From assembly GCA_041596215.1 (NCBI GenBank), contig JBFHIZ010000007.1, forward strand, positions 10,487 through 74,486: a stretch of DNA of 64,000 nucleotides. Reading direction: 5' to 3'. The translations under genes and the position numbers were made by a program. This document shows positions 51,733 through 60,538 of this stretch, piece after piece. The notes under the pieces are model-generated. The model worked only from the letters and a program-made list of their open reading frames with translations. It was not told the origin of the DNA and did not search any database. The DNA is from JBFHIZ01 sp041596215. Lineage in GTDB: Bacteria > Bacillota > Clostridia > Lachnospirales > Lachnospiraceae. Each line of letters starts with the position of its first letter. The first letter of the stretch is position 1.

Positions 51733-52575
51733 ATGGGAATTAAAACATATAACCCATATACACCTTCTAGAAGACAAATGACAACTTCTGATTTTGCGGA
51801 AATTACAAAAAGTGCTCCTGAAAAAGCACTTACTACATCTTTGAAAAAGAATGCAGGACGTAACAATCAAGGTAAGATTACAGTAAGACATCATGGTGGT
51901 GGATCTAGAAGAAAATATAGAATTATTGATTTTAAAAGAAGAAAAGACGATGTGTTTGGAGTTGTAGCAGCAATTGAATATGATCCAAATAGAACAGCAA
52001 ACATTGCTTTGATTCATTATGCGGATGGAGAAAAGACATATATTCTTGCTCCAGAAGGATTAAAAGTTGGAATGAAAATTATGAATGGAGAAAATGCGGA
52101 AATTCGTACTGGTAATTGTTTACCACTTTCTGAAATTCCAATTGGTACACAACTTCATAATATTGAATTGTATCCTGGAAAAGGTGGACAATTAGTTCGT
52201 TCTGCAGGAAATAGTGCTCAATTAATGGCTAAAGAAGGTAAATATGCAACGCTTAGATTACCATCAGGCGAAATGCGTTTAGTACCTATCAATTGCCGTG
52301 CGACAATCGGGGCTATTGGAAATGGAGATCACAATCTTGTAAATATTGGTAAAGCCGGACGTAAACGTAACATGGGTATTCGCCCAACAGTACGTGGTTC
52401 TGTTATGAATCCTAACGATCATCCACATGGTGGTGGTGAAGGTAAAACAGGAATTGGTCGTCCAGGTCCATCAACACCTTGGGGCAAACCTGCTCTTGGA
52501 TTGAAGACAAGAAAGAAATCAAAAGCTTCTAATAAAATGATTGTAAGAAGAAGAGACGGTAAAGCGATTAAATAA
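51733..52575 (+). CDS. rplB: Large ribosomal subunit protein uL2
   Basis: A 280-residue L2 with KKNAGRNNQGKITVRHHGGG, KVGMKIMNG, NRGT-like GNCLPLSEIPIGTQLHNIEL and NPNDHPHGGGEGKTGIGRPG, whose histidine reaches the peptidyl transferase area. AAGGAG ribosome site. Confidence 0.98.
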   Translation: MGIKTYNPYTPSRRQMTTSDFAEITKSAPEKALTTSLKKNAGRNNQGKITVRHHGGGSRRKYRIIDFKRRKDDVFGVVAAIEYDPNRTANIALIHYADGEKTYILAPEGLKVGMKIMNGENAEIRTGNCLPLSEIPIGTQLHNIELYPGKGGQLVRSAGNSAQLMAKEGKYATLRLPSGEMRLVPINCRATIGAIGNGDHNLVNIGKAGRKRNMGIRPTVRGSVMNPNDHPHGGGEGKTGIGRPGPSTPWGKPALGLKTRKKSKASNKMIVRRRDGKAIK

Positions 52576-52587
52576 GGAGGAGACATA

Positions 52588-52869
52588 ATGGCAAGATCAC
52601 TTAAAAAAGGTCCATTTGCAGATCAGAGTTTGTTAAAAGCTATTGATGCAATGAATACTTCAAATGAAAAAAAAGTAATTAAAACATGGTCTCGTCGTTC
52701 TACGATTTTCCCAACATTTGTTGGACATACAATCGCAGTACACGATGGTAGAAAACATGTGCCTGTTTATGTTACGGAAGATATGGTTGGACATAAACTC
52801 GGAGAGTTTGTAGCAACTAGAACTTACAGAGGACATGGCAAGGATGAAAAAAAATCCAACGTTAGATAA
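52588..52869 (+). CDS. rpsS: Small ribosomal subunit protein uS19
   Basis: A 93-residue S19 with MARSLKKGPFADQSLLKAID, TWSRRSTIFPTFVGHTIAVH, VYVTEDMVGHKLGEF and RTYRGH. 12 bases after rplB. Confidence 0.97.
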   Translation: MARSLKKGPFADQSLLKAIDAMNTSNEKKVIKTWSRRSTIFPTFVGHTIAVHDGRKHVPVYVTEDMVGHKLGEFVATRTYRGHGKDEKKSNVR

Positions 52870-52914
52870 ATGACAAACACCCTTTAAGGGATAAATTGAA
52901 AGGAGGCTTCAAAA

Positions 52915-53301
52915 ATGGCTAAAGGACATAGATCCCAAATCAAAAGAGAAAGAAATGCAAATGTTGATACCAGACCTTCGGCAAAGTTATCATATGCTAG
53001 AATTTCGGTTCAAAAAGCGTGTTTCGTTTTAGATGCCATCAGAGGCAAAGATGTTGAAACAGCAGTGGCACTTTTACAATATAATCCACGATATGCTTCA
53101 AGCATCACTTTGAAAATATTACAATCAGCAATTGCGAATGCTGAAAACAATAACGGAATGAACGTTGAAAAACTTTATATTGCGGAATGTTATGCATCAC
53201 AAGGACCTATTATGAAACGTATTAGACCTCGTGCACAGGGTAGAGCTTATAGAATTGAAAAAAGAATGAGTCATATTACTGTAGTACTTGATGAAAGATA
53301 A
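52915..53301 (+). CDS. rplV: Large ribosomal subunit protein uL22
   Basis: A 128-residue L22. The beta-hairpin that reaches the tunnel is PIMKRIRPRAQGRAYRIEKR, with MSHITVVLDE at the end. LSYARISVQKACFVLDAIRG near the start. 45 bases after rpsS. Confidence 0.97.
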   Translation: MAKGHRSQIKRERNANVDTRPSAKLSYARISVQKACFVLDAIRGKDVETAVALLQYNPRYASSITLKILQSAIANAENNNGMNVEKLYIAECYASQGPIMKRIRPRAQGRAYRIEKRMSHITVVLDER

Positions 53302-53362
53302 GACGAATTCGCGAAAAGCGAATTGCCGAAGGGAAACCTTTGGGCTAGAAAGGAGATATTAG

Positions 53363-54037
53363 ATGGGACAAAAAGTTAATCCTCATGGATTAAGAGTCGG
53401 TGTTATTAATGATTGGGATTCTAGATGGTATGCGGAAGAAAAATTTGCAGATTATTTAGTTGAAGATTATAATATTCGTACCTATTTGAAGAAAAAACTT
53501 TACAGTGCTGGAGTTTCTAAAATCGAGATTGAAAGAGCTGCAGATCGAGTAAAAGTTATCGTTTTCACAGCAAAGCCAGGAATTATTATTGGCAAAGGTG
53601 GAGCAGAAATAGAAAGAACAAAAAAAGAAATTACAAAATTAACAGATAAAAAAGTATTATTAGATATTAAAGAAATTAAGAGACCGGACAAGGATGCGCA
53701 ATTAGTTGCTGAAAATATTGCACTACAACTTGAGAACCGTACTTCATTTCGTCGTGCAATGCGTACTACCATGAACCGTTCTATGAAAGGTGGGGTATTA
53801 GGTATTAAAACCGCTTGTGCAGGACGTTTGGGTGGTGCTGATATGGCGCGTACAGAGTCTTACAATGAAGGTACTATTCCACTTCAAACACTTAGAGCAG
53901 ATATCGATTATGGTTTTGCAGAAGCGGATACTACTTATGGAAAAGTAGGCGTAAAAGTATGGATATACAAAGGTGAAGTTCTTCCGAGCAAGAAAAACGG
54001 AACAAAAGCATCTTCGAAAGAAGGGAGCGATAAATAA
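53363..54037 (+). CDS. rpsC: Small ribosomal subunit protein uS3
   Basis: A 224-residue S3 with MGQKVNPHGLRVGVINDWDS, the KH motif IIIGKGGAEIERTKKEITKL and RTTMNRSMKGGVLGIKTACA, GRLGGADMARTESYNEG. Overlaps rplP by one base. Confidence 0.98.
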   Translation: MGQKVNPHGLRVGVINDWDSRWYAEEKFADYLVEDYNIRTYLKKKLYSAGVSKIEIERAADRVKVIVFTAKPGIIIGKGGAEIERTKKEITKLTDKKVLLDIKEIKRPDKDAQLVAENIALQLENRTSFRRAMRTTMNRSMKGGVLGIKTACAGRLGGADMARTESYNEGTIPLQTLRADIDYGFAEADTTYGKVGVKVWIYKGEVLPSKKNGTKASSKEGSDK

Positions 54038-54474
54038 TGTTAATGCCAAAAAGAGTAAAACGTCGTAAACAATTTCGTGGCTCCATGAAAGGTAAGGCGT
54101 TAAGAGGAAATAAAATTTCAAATGGTGAATATGGTATTGTTGCTATGGAACCATGTTGGATTAAAGCTAATCAAATAGAAGCAGCCCGTGTTGCTATGAC
54201 ACGTTATACAAAACGTGGTGGTCAGGTATGGATCAAAATTTTCCCTGACAAACCGGTAACTACAAAACCAGCCGAAACCCGTATGGGTAAAGGAAAAGGA
54301 ACAGTTGATAGCTGGGTAGCAGTTGTAAAACCTGGACGCGTAATGTTTGAGGTCGCTGGAGTACCAGAAGAACAAGCAAAAGAAGCGCTTCGTCTTGCAA
54401 CACATAAGCTTCCATGCAAATGTAAAATTGTTTCTAAGGCAGACTTGGAAGGCGGTGTATCAAATGAAAACTAG
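54037..54474 (+). CDS. rplP: Large ribosomal subunit protein uL16
   Basis: A 145-residue L16 with MLMPKRVKRRKQFRGSMKGK, WIKANQIEAARVAMTRYTKR, GGQVWIKIFPDKPVT and GKGKGTVDSWVAVVKPGRVM. The ATG-TTA-ATG start keeps the conserved MLMPKR. Overlaps rpmC by eleven bases. Confidence 0.97.
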   Translation: MLMPKRVKRRKQFRGSMKGKALRGNKISNGEYGIVAMEPCWIKANQIEAARVAMTRYTKRGGQVWIKIFPDKPVTTKPAETRMGKGKGTVDSWVAVVKPGRVMFEVAGVPEEQAKEALRLATHKLPCKCKIVSKADLEGGVSNEN

Positions 54475-54664
54475 TCAATATGTAGCAGATTTAAAAGATA
54501 AATCAGCTGAAGAATTAGCAGTGGATTTAGTAGCTGCAAAAAAAGAACTTTTCAATTTGAGATTCCAAAACGCAACTAATCAATTGGATAATACTAGTAG
54601 AATTAATGAAGTAAGAAAAAATATTGCTAGAATTCAAACAGTAAAAACAGAGAAATCTAAATAA
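54464..54664 (+). CDS. rpmC: Large ribosomal subunit protein uL29
   Basis: A 66-residue L29, MKTSQYVADLKDKSAEELAV then AAKKELFNLRFQNATNQLDN. A longer in-frame reading begins at 54347 inside rplP, but ATG 54464 gives the family's usual length. The GGAAGGCGG ribosome site is inside rplP, so translation is coupled. Confidence 0.96.
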   Translation: MKTSQYVADLKDKSAEELAVDLVAAKKELFNLRFQNATNQLDNTSRINEVRKNIARIQTVKTEKSK

Positions 54665-54698
54665 AGTGCCTGATGGAATTTTGAAAGGAGAATAAATC

Positions 54699-54953
54699 GT
54701 GGAAAGAAATTTAAGAAAAACACGTACTGGGAAAGTAACCAGTAATAAAATGGATAAAACAATTGTTGTGTTGGTTGAGAATCATGTAAAACATCCTCTT
54801 TACAAAAAAATCGTGAAGACATCTTATAAGCTAAAAGCTCATGATGAAAACAATGAATGTAATATTGGCGACACAGTAAAAGTAATGGAAACTAAACCAA
54901 TCTCCAAAGATAAAAGATGGAGACTTGTGGAAATAGTTTCGAGAGCGAAATAG
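54699..54953 (+). CDS. rpsQ: Small ribosomal subunit protein uS17
   Basis: An 84-residue S17 starting at GTG 54699 behind AAAGGAG: RKTRTGKVTSNKMDKTIVVL, VKHPLYKKIVKTSYKLKAHD and CNIGDTVKVMETKPISKDKR. Confidence 0.97.
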   Translation: MERNLRKTRTGKVTSNKMDKTIVVLVENHVKHPLYKKIVKTSYKLKAHDENNECNIGDTVKVMETKPISKDKRWRLVEIVSRAK

Positions 54954-55001
54954 AAACGGATTACATCCGATAAATTGAGATGAAATGAAAGGAGAACTAG
55001 C

Positions 55002-55370
55002 ATGATACAACAAGAGACCAGACTTCGTGTTGCTGATAACACTGGAGCGAGAGAGTTGTTATGTATTCGAGTATTAGGCGGATCAACAAGAAGATATGCG
55101 GCAATTGGTGATGTTATTGTTGCCACTGTTAAAGATGCAACACCAGGTGGCGTTGTAAAAAAAGGCGATGTAGTGAAAGCCGTAGTTGTGCGTACTGTTA
55201 AAGGTGCTCGTCGTAAAGACGGTTCTTATATTAAATTTGATGAAAATGCTGCTGTTATCATTCAAGATGACAAAACTCCAAAAGGAACACGTATTTTTGG
55301 ACCAGTAGCAAGAGAGCTTAGAGAAAAACAATTTATGAAAATTGTTTCTTTAGCTCCTGAAGTATTATAG
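55002..55370 (+). CDS. rplN: Large ribosomal subunit protein uL14
   Basis: A 122-residue L14: MIQQETRLRVADNTGARELL, RRYAAIGDVIVATVKDATPG and FDENAAVIIQDDKTPKGTRI. Standard length. 48 bases after rpsQ. Confidence 0.98.
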   Translation: MIQQETRLRVADNTGARELLCIRVLGGSTRRYAAIGDVIVATVKDATPGGVVKKGDVVKAVVVRTVKGARRKDGSYIKFDENAAVIIQDDKTPKGTRIFGPVARELREKQFMKIVSLAPEVL

Positions 55371-55383
55371 GGAGGTACAGCAT

Positions 55384-55695
55384 ATGTCAACAGTAAAAAT
55401 TAAAAAAGGCGATACCGTTCAGGTAATCGCAGGAAAAGATAATGGAAAAGAAGGAAAAATAATTTCTGTTGATTCTAAAAACATGAAAGTTGTAGTGGAA
55501 GGCGTAAATGTTGTGAAAAAACATTCAAAACCTTCGGTTGCAAATCAAGATGGCGGAATCATAGAAAAAGAAGCACCAATTGATATTTCTAATGTAATGT
55601 ATCTTTACAAAGGAAAACCAACTCGTGTTGGGTTTAAGATGGATAAAGATAAAAAAGTTCGTTTTGCTAAAACAACAGGAGATATTATTGATTAA
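55384..55695 (+). CDS. rplX: Large ribosomal subunit protein uL24
   Basis: A 103-residue L24 with a KOW motif, VKIKKGDTVQVIAGKDNGKE, then VVEGVNVVKKHSKPS and KGKPTRVGFKMDKDKKVRFA. GGGAGG ribosome site. Confidence 0.97.
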   Translation: MSTVKIKKGDTVQVIAGKDNGKEGKIISVDSKNMKVVVEGVNVVKKHSKPSVANQDGGIIEKEAPIDISNVMYLYKGKPTRVGFKMDKDKKVRFAKTTGDIID

Positions 55696-55718
55696 TTGTA
55701 GAAAGGAGGTCTAATTCA

Positions 55719-56258
55719 GTGAGTAGACTTAAAGATATATATAGTAATGAAATCATTGATGCAATGACCAAAAAGTTTGGATATACAAATGTTATGCAAG
55801 TGCCAAAGATAGAAAAAATTGTAATTAACATGGGTGTAGGCGAAGCGAAAGATAATGCAAAAGTTCTTGAATCAGCAGTAAAAGACATGGAAACAATTGC
55901 AGGACAAAAAGCAGTTCTTACCGTAGCTAAAAATTCAGTGGCAAATTTTAAACTCCGTGAAGGTATGGCTATCGGATGTAAGACGACTCTTCGTGGAAAA
56001 AGAATGTATGAATTCATGGATCGTTTAATCAACCTTGCTTTACCACGTGTACGTGACTTTAGAGGAATTAATCCGAACGCGTTTGATGGTAGAGGAAATT
56101 ATGCTCTTGGAGTAAAAGAACAATTGATTTTTCCTGAAATTGAATATGATAAAGTAGATAAAGTAAGAGGAATGGATATTATCTTTGTTACAACAGCAAA
56201 TACAGATGAAGAGGCGAGAGAATTATTAAGATTATTCAACATGCCTTTTGCTAAATAG
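55719..56258 (+). CDS. rplE: Large ribosomal subunit protein uL5
   Basis: A 179-residue L5 starting at GTG 55719 behind AAAGGAGG. Motifs: VPKIEKIVINMGVGEAKDNA, GCKTTLRGKRMYEFMDRLIN and LPRVRDFRGINPNAFDGRGN. Confidence 0.98.
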   Translation: MSRLKDIYSNEIIDAMTKKFGYTNVMQVPKIEKIVINMGVGEAKDNAKVLESAVKDMETIAGQKAVLTVAKNSVANFKLREGMAIGCKTTLRGKRMYEFMDRLINLALPRVRDFRGINPNAFDGRGNYALGVKEQLIFPEIEYDKVDKVRGMDIIFVTTANTDEEARELLRLFNMPFAK

Positions 56259-56272
56259 AAGGAGGTCAATTC

Positions 56273-56458
56273 ATGGCAAAAACGTCAATGAAGGTTAAAC
56301 AACAACGAGATGCAAAATTTTCCACAAGAGAATATAATCGTTGTAGAATTTGTGGAAGACCACATGGATATTTAAGAAAATACGGAATTTGCAGAATATG
56401 TTTTCGTGAATTAGCGTATAAAGGTCAGATTCCCGGCGTAAGAAAAGCAAGCTGGTAA
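56273..56458 (+). CDS. rpsN: Small ribosomal subunit protein uS14, zinc type
   Basis: The 61-residue form has four cysteines at 24, 27, 40 and 43 (CRIC ... CRIC), the zinc-binding type Z S14. It ends in GQIPGVRKASW. AAGGAGG ribosome site, 14 bases after rplE. Confidence 0.98.
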   Translation: MAKTSMKVKQQRDAKFSTREYNRCRICGRPHGYLRKYGICRICFRELAYKGQIPGVRKASW

Positions 56459-56481
56459 ATTAAAAGAAGGAGGCAAATCAA

Positions 56482-56883
56482 ATGACAATGAGCGATCCAA
56501 TTGCAGATATGCTTACAAGAATTCGTAATGCAAATACTGCGAAACATGACACAGTAGATATTCCTTCCTCGAAAATGAAACTTGCTATTGCAGGAATTCT
56601 TTTAGACGAAGGTTACATTAAAAAGTATGATATAATAGAAGACGGAGTCTTCAAAACAATCCGTATTGCACTTCAATATGGAGCAAATAAAAACGAAAAG
56701 AACATTACTGGATTAAAAAAGATTTCTAAACCAGGACTTCGTATTTATGCAAGTAAAGAAAATTTACCAAAAGTATTAGGTGGTTTAGGAACAGCTATTA
56801 TATCCACAAACCAAGGCGTTATTACAGATAAAGAAGCAAGAAAATTAAACGTAGGTGGAGAAGTTTTAGCATTTATTTGGTAA
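56482..56883 (+). CDS. rpsH: Small ribosomal subunit protein uS8
   Basis: A 133-residue S8: MSDPIADMLTRIRNANTAKH, GLKKISKPGLRIYASKENLP and GGLGTAIISTNQGVITDKEA. S8 is the repressor of the spc operon in E. coli. Confidence 0.98.
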   Translation: MTMSDPIADMLTRIRNANTAKHDTVDIPSSKMKLAIAGILLDEGYIKKYDIIEDGVFKTIRIALQYGANKNEKNITGLKKISKPGLRIYASKENLPKVLGGLGTAIISTNQGVITDKEARKLNVGGEVLAFIW

Positions 56884-56922
56884 AACAAACATCATATTAG
56901 ATGAAAATAAGGAGGTACGGGC

Positions 56923-57462
56923 ATGTCGCGTATTGGAAGAATGCCAATCGCAGTTCCTGCTGGAGTAACAGTAGAACTTGCAGAAAATAATAAAGTGACT
57001 GTAAAAGGTCCTAAAGGAACACTTGAAAGAGTGTTACCAAGTGAAATGCAAATTAAAAAAGACGGTGACATAATATCTGTTGAACGTCCTAATGATTTGA
57101 AAAAAATGAAATCATTACACGGTCTTACAAGAACATTAATCAATAATATGATTGTTGGTGTGACAGAAGGCTATGAGAAAAAATTAGAAGTAAGAGGTGT
57201 TGGATACAAAGCAGCAAAACAAGGTAGTAATCTTACGTTGTCTCTTGGTTATTCACATCCAGTAGTAATGACTGATCCTGAAGGAGTAGAAGCAGTTCTT
57301 GAAGGACAAACTTTAATCACTGTTAAAGGGATTGATAAAGAAAAAGTTGGCCAATTCGCAGCTGAAATCAGAGACAAAAAAAGACCAGAACCTTATAAAG
57401 GTAAAGGTATTAGATATGTTGACGAGAATGTAAGACATAAAGACGGAAAGACGGCTAAATAG
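56923..57462 (+). CDS. rplF: Large ribosomal subunit protein uL6
   Basis: A 179-residue L6: MSRIGRMPIAVPAGVTVELA, RTLINNMIVGVTEGYEKKLE, VRGVGYKAAKQGSNLTLSLG and RKPEPYKGKGIRY-type RPEPYKGKGIRYVDE. Confidence 0.98.
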   Translation: MSRIGRMPIAVPAGVTVELAENNKVTVKGPKGTLERVLPSEMQIKKDGDIISVERPNDLKKMKSLHGLTRTLINNMIVGVTEGYEKKLEVRGVGYKAAKQGSNLTLSLGYSHPVVMTDPEGVEAVLEGQTLITVKGIDKEKVGQFAAEIRDKKRPEPYKGKGIRYVDENVRHKDGKTAK

Positions 57463-57478
57463 ATAAGGAGAGTTGAGA

Positions 57479-57847
57479 ATGATTAAAAAAGAATCAAGAA
57501 ATAAAGTTCGTGCAAAAAAACACTTAAAAATTCGTAACCGTTTCAGCGGTACAACGGAAAGACCACGTTTGGCAGTGTTTAGAAGTAATAATCATATGTA
57601 TGCTCAAATTATCGATGATACAGTTGGAAAAACATTAGTTTCCGCTTCTACGTTAGATAAAGAAGTAAAAGCAGAACTTGAAAAAACCAACAATGTCGAT
57701 GCAGCAGCATATTTAGGAAAAGTAATTGCTAAAAAAGCAATGGATAAAGGTATTAAAACAGTAGTCTTTGATAGAGGCGGCTTTATATACCAAGGAAAAA
57801 TCGCAGCATTAGCTGATGCAGCCAGAGAAGCTGGCTTAATATTCTAG
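57479..57847 (+). CDS. rplR: Large ribosomal subunit protein uL18
   Basis: A 122-residue L18, 5S rRNA binding: RNRFSGTTERPRLAVFRSNN, HMYAQIIDDTVGKTLVSAST and DRGGFIYQGKIAALADAARE. ATG 57479 is preferred; a TTG two codons earlier is too close to AAGGAG. Confidence 0.97.
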   Translation: MIKKESRNKVRAKKHLKIRNRFSGTTERPRLAVFRSNNHMYAQIIDDTVGKTLVSASTLDKEVKAELEKTNNVDAAAYLGKVIAKKAMDKGIKTVVFDRGGFIYQGKIAALADAAREAGLIF

Positions 57848-57862
57848 GAAGGAGAACATCAC

Positions 57863-58372
57863 ATGAAACGTACAGTTGTTGATGTTAGTTCAATGGAACT
57901 AACAGAAAAAGTAGTTTCCATAAAACGTGTAACAAAAGTTGTTAAAGGTGGTCGTAACTTCCGATTCACAGCTTTGGTTGTTGTAGGTGATGGAAACGGA
58001 TACGTAGGTGTCGGTCTAGGGAAAGCTACAGAAATTCCTGACGCTATTCGTAAAGGTAAAGAAGATGCGACAAAGAAACTAATTAAAGTTGCATTAGATG
58101 AAAATAAGAGTATTACACATGATTTTATTGGAAAATTTGGTAGTGCACAAGTATTACTAAAACAAGCTCCAGAAGGAACGGGTGTTATTGCCGGTGGTCC
58201 TGCTCGTAGTGTATGTGAGCTTGCAGGTATTACCAATATTCGTACAAAATCAATGGGCTCAAATAATAAACAAAACGTTGTACTTGCTACGATTGCAGGT
58301 TTGAGTCAGTTAAAAACTCCAGAAGAAGTAGCGAAACGCCGCGGTAAATCTGTAGATGAGATTTTAAACTAA
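57863..58372 (+). CDS. rpsE: Small ribosomal subunit protein uS5
   Basis: A 169-residue S5: LTEKVVSIKRVTKVVKGGRN, FTALVVVGDGNGYVGVGLGK and APEGTGVIAGGPARSVCELA. AAGGAG ribosome site. Confidence 0.98.
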   Translation: MKRTVVDVSSMELTEKVVSIKRVTKVVKGGRNFRFTALVVVGDGNGYVGVGLGKATEIPDAIRKGKEDATKKLIKVALDENKSITHDFIGKFGSAQVLLKQAPEGTGVIAGGPARSVCELAGITNIRTKSMGSNNKQNVVLATIAGLSQLKTPEEVAKRRGKSVDEILN

Positions 58373-58384
58373 GGAGGAGACAAA

Positions 58385-58585
58385 ATGCCAGCAAAGAAAA
58401 AACAAGCAATGTTAAAAATAACGTTAGTAAAATCAACAATCGGTGCAGTTCCAAAGCACAAAAAAACAGTTGAGGCACTAGGGTTTAGAAAATTACAACA
58501 ATCTGTTGTACATCCAGATAACGCAGCTGTTAGAGGGATGATTCAACAAATTAATCATTTAGTAAAAGTTGAAGAAGTGAAATAA
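58385..58585 (+). CDS. rpmD: Large ribosomal subunit protein uL30
   Basis: A 66-residue L30: LKITLVKSTIGAVPKHKKTV, EALGFRKLQQSVVHPDNAAV. 12 bases after rpsE; rplO follows. Confidence 0.97.
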   Translation: MPAKKKQAMLKITLVKSTIGAVPKHKKTVEALGFRKLQQSVVHPDNAAVRGMIQQINHLVKVEEVK

Positions 58586-58608
58586 CTTTAAGATAAGGAG
58601 GTGTCAGA

Positions 58609-59049
58609 ATGGAATTATCTAATTTAAGCCCTGCATTAGGTTCAAAGCAAAGTGATAATTTTAGAAAAGGTCGAGGACACGGCTCAGGAAATGGAAAAAC
58701 TGCCGGAAAAGGTCACAAAGGACAAAAAGCTCGTTCAGGAAGTCCTAGAGTTGGTTTTGAAGGTGGACAAATGCCATTGTACAGACGTATTCCGAAAAGA
58801 GGATTTACATGTAGAAACTCTAAGGAAATCATTGGAATTAATATAGATACGTTAGAACGATTTGACAATGGAAGCACTGTTACAGTTGATCTATTAATGG
58901 AAACTGGAATTATTAAGAATCCAAAGGACGGTGTTAAGATTCTCGGAAATGGGGAGTTAACTAAGAAGCTTACAGTTCAAGCGAATGCATTCAGTGCATC
59001 AGCAAAAGAAAAAATTGAAGCTCTTGGTGGAACAGCTGAGGTGATTTAA
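58609..59049 (+). CDS. rplO: Large ribosomal subunit protein uL15
   Basis: A 146-residue L15: MELSNLSPALGSKQSDNFRK, GRGHGSGNGKTAGKGHKGQK, RSGSPRVGFEGGQMPLYRRI, PKRGF. Overlaps secY by one base (TAATG). Confidence 0.97.
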   Translation: MELSNLSPALGSKQSDNFRKGRGHGSGNGKTAGKGHKGQKARSGSPRVGFEGGQMPLYRRIPKRGFTCRNSKEIIGINIDTLERFDNGSTVTVDLLMETGIIKNPKDGVKILGNGELTKKLTVQANAFSASAKEKIEALGGTAEVI

Positions 59050-60359
59050 TGTTCGAAACAATAAAGAATGCATTTAAAGTAAAAGATATTAGAAAAAGAA
59101 TACTGTTTACATTTCTTATGCTAGTGGTTATTCGAATTGGATCACAATTACCAATACCAGGAGTAAACTCAGCATATATACAAGAGTTTTTTGCACAACA
59201 AACAGGAGATGCATTTGATTTTTTTGATGCATTTACTGGAGGAAGTTTTTTAAGCATGTCAATTCTTGCCTTAAACATCACTCCGTACATCACTTCATCA
59301 ATCATTATGCAATTGTTAACAATTGTGATACCAAAATTAGAAGAGATGCAAAGAGATGGGGAAGAAGGACGTAAAAAAATCGTTTCTATAACTCGTTTTG
59401 TAACTGTAGGACTTGCACTGATGGAAGCTACAGCAATGGCTATTGCGTTTGGCTCTAAAGGACTACTAATCGATTATAATTTTACAAATGTATTTGTAGC
59501 AATTGTTGCTATGGTAGCTGGTTCCACGTTCTTGATGTGGATTGGTGAAAGGATTACGGAGAATGGAGTAGGGAACGGTATTTCTATCGTACTTACAATC
59601 AATATTCTTTCCAGAGTTCCTAGTGATATAGCAAGCTTGTATGAGCTATTCGTACAAGGAAAATCAGTTGCAGTTGGAACATTAGCAGCTATTATCATTC
59701 TTGCCATTATTGTAGGTATGATTATACTAGTTATTTTCTTAAATGATGGTACTAGAAGAATTCCGGTACAGTATGCGCAAAAAGTACAAGGAAGAAAAAT
59801 GGTTGGTGGACAATCTTCAAATATTCCTTTGAAGATCAATACAGCCGGAGTAATTCCAATTATCTTTGCCGCTTCATTATTTCAAGTGCCAGTAGTTATT
59901 ACCAGTTTTCTCGGTGATGGTTCCGGTACGTGGGGCGAAATTGTAAAAGCATTTAGTTCATCTAATTGGTTTGATAAAAACAATTTGGAATATAACTGGG
60001 GACTTTTAGTATATGTACTACTAATTATATTTTTTGCATATTTTTATACGTCAATTACTTTTAATCCGACGGAAGTTGCGAATAATATGAAAAAAAATGG
60101 TGGATTTATTCCAGGAATTCGACCAGGAAAACCAACAAGTGAGTATTTGCAACAGATTCTACAATACATTATTTTTATTGGTGCATGTGGATTAACTTTA
60201 GTAGCAGTATTACCATTTGTGTTTAATGGAATTTTTGATGCACAAGTATCTTTTGGTGGAACAAGTTTGATTATTATCGTAAGTGTTATTCTAGATACGG
60301 TAAAACAAGTGGAATCAAAAATGTTAGTGCGTAATTATAAAGGATTTTTAAATGAGTAG
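59049..60359 (+). CDS. secY: Preprotein translocase subunit SecY
   Basis: A 436-residue, ten-helix channel protein. Motifs: RIGSQLPIPGVNSAYIQEFF, GGSFLSMSILALNITPYITS, ITENGVGNGISIVLTINILS and FNPTEVANNMKKNGGFIPGI, RPGKPTSEYLQQIL. With SecE (20246) it forms the export channel. Translationally coupled to rplO. A 179-base gap with strong hairpins follows. Confidence 0.98.
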   Translation: MFETIKNAFKVKDIRKRILFTFLMLVVIRIGSQLPIPGVNSAYIQEFFAQQTGDAFDFFDAFTGGSFLSMSILALNITPYITSSIIMQLLTIVIPKLEEMQRDGEEGRKKIVSITRFVTVGLALMEATAMAIAFGSKGLLIDYNFTNVFVAIVAMVAGSTFLMWIGERITENGVGNGISIVLTINILSRVPSDIASLYELFVQGKSVAVGTLAAIIILAIIVGMIILVIFLNDGTRRIPVQYAQKVQGRKMVGGQSSNIPLKINTAGVIPIIFAASLFQVPVVITSFLGDGSGTWGEIVKAFSSSNWFDKNNLEYNWGLLVYVLLIIFFAYFYTSITFNPTEVANNMKKNGGFIPGIRPGKPTSEYLQQILQYIIFIGACGLTLVAVLPFVFNGIFDAQVSFGGTSLIIIVSVILDTVKQVESKMLVRNYKGFLNE

Positions 60360-60398
60360 TCATTTGAAAAATATTTGAATAAATATGGTAGCACAGGT

Positions 60399-60477
60399 TG
60401 GGGCGAAGCAAATTGTTTTGCCCCACGCCTTGCGTTATCAAATATGCATAATATTTATGCCTGTTTGAAAGCGCAAG
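60399..60477 (+). promoter_or_regulatory. Two strong hairpins in the secY-adk gap
   Basis: Hairpin 1 (60399-60425) pairs TGGGGCGAAGC with GTTTTGCCCCA, with two G-T pairs and a short loop. Hairpin 2 (60429-60477) is nested: CTTGCG with CGCAAG, then TCAAA with TTTGA, then GCATAA with TTATGC around TAT. Neither is followed by a T-run, so they are not ordinary terminators. They would lie in the untranslated part of the secY-adk message, about 60 bases before the adk ribosome site. Processing, attenuation or protein binding are all possible. Confidence 0.6.
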
Positions 60478-60538
60478 TCAAAATGATTTGTGAAGATAAC
60501 GATGCAATGCAAAAAGAGATATGGTAAGGAGAACTAAA

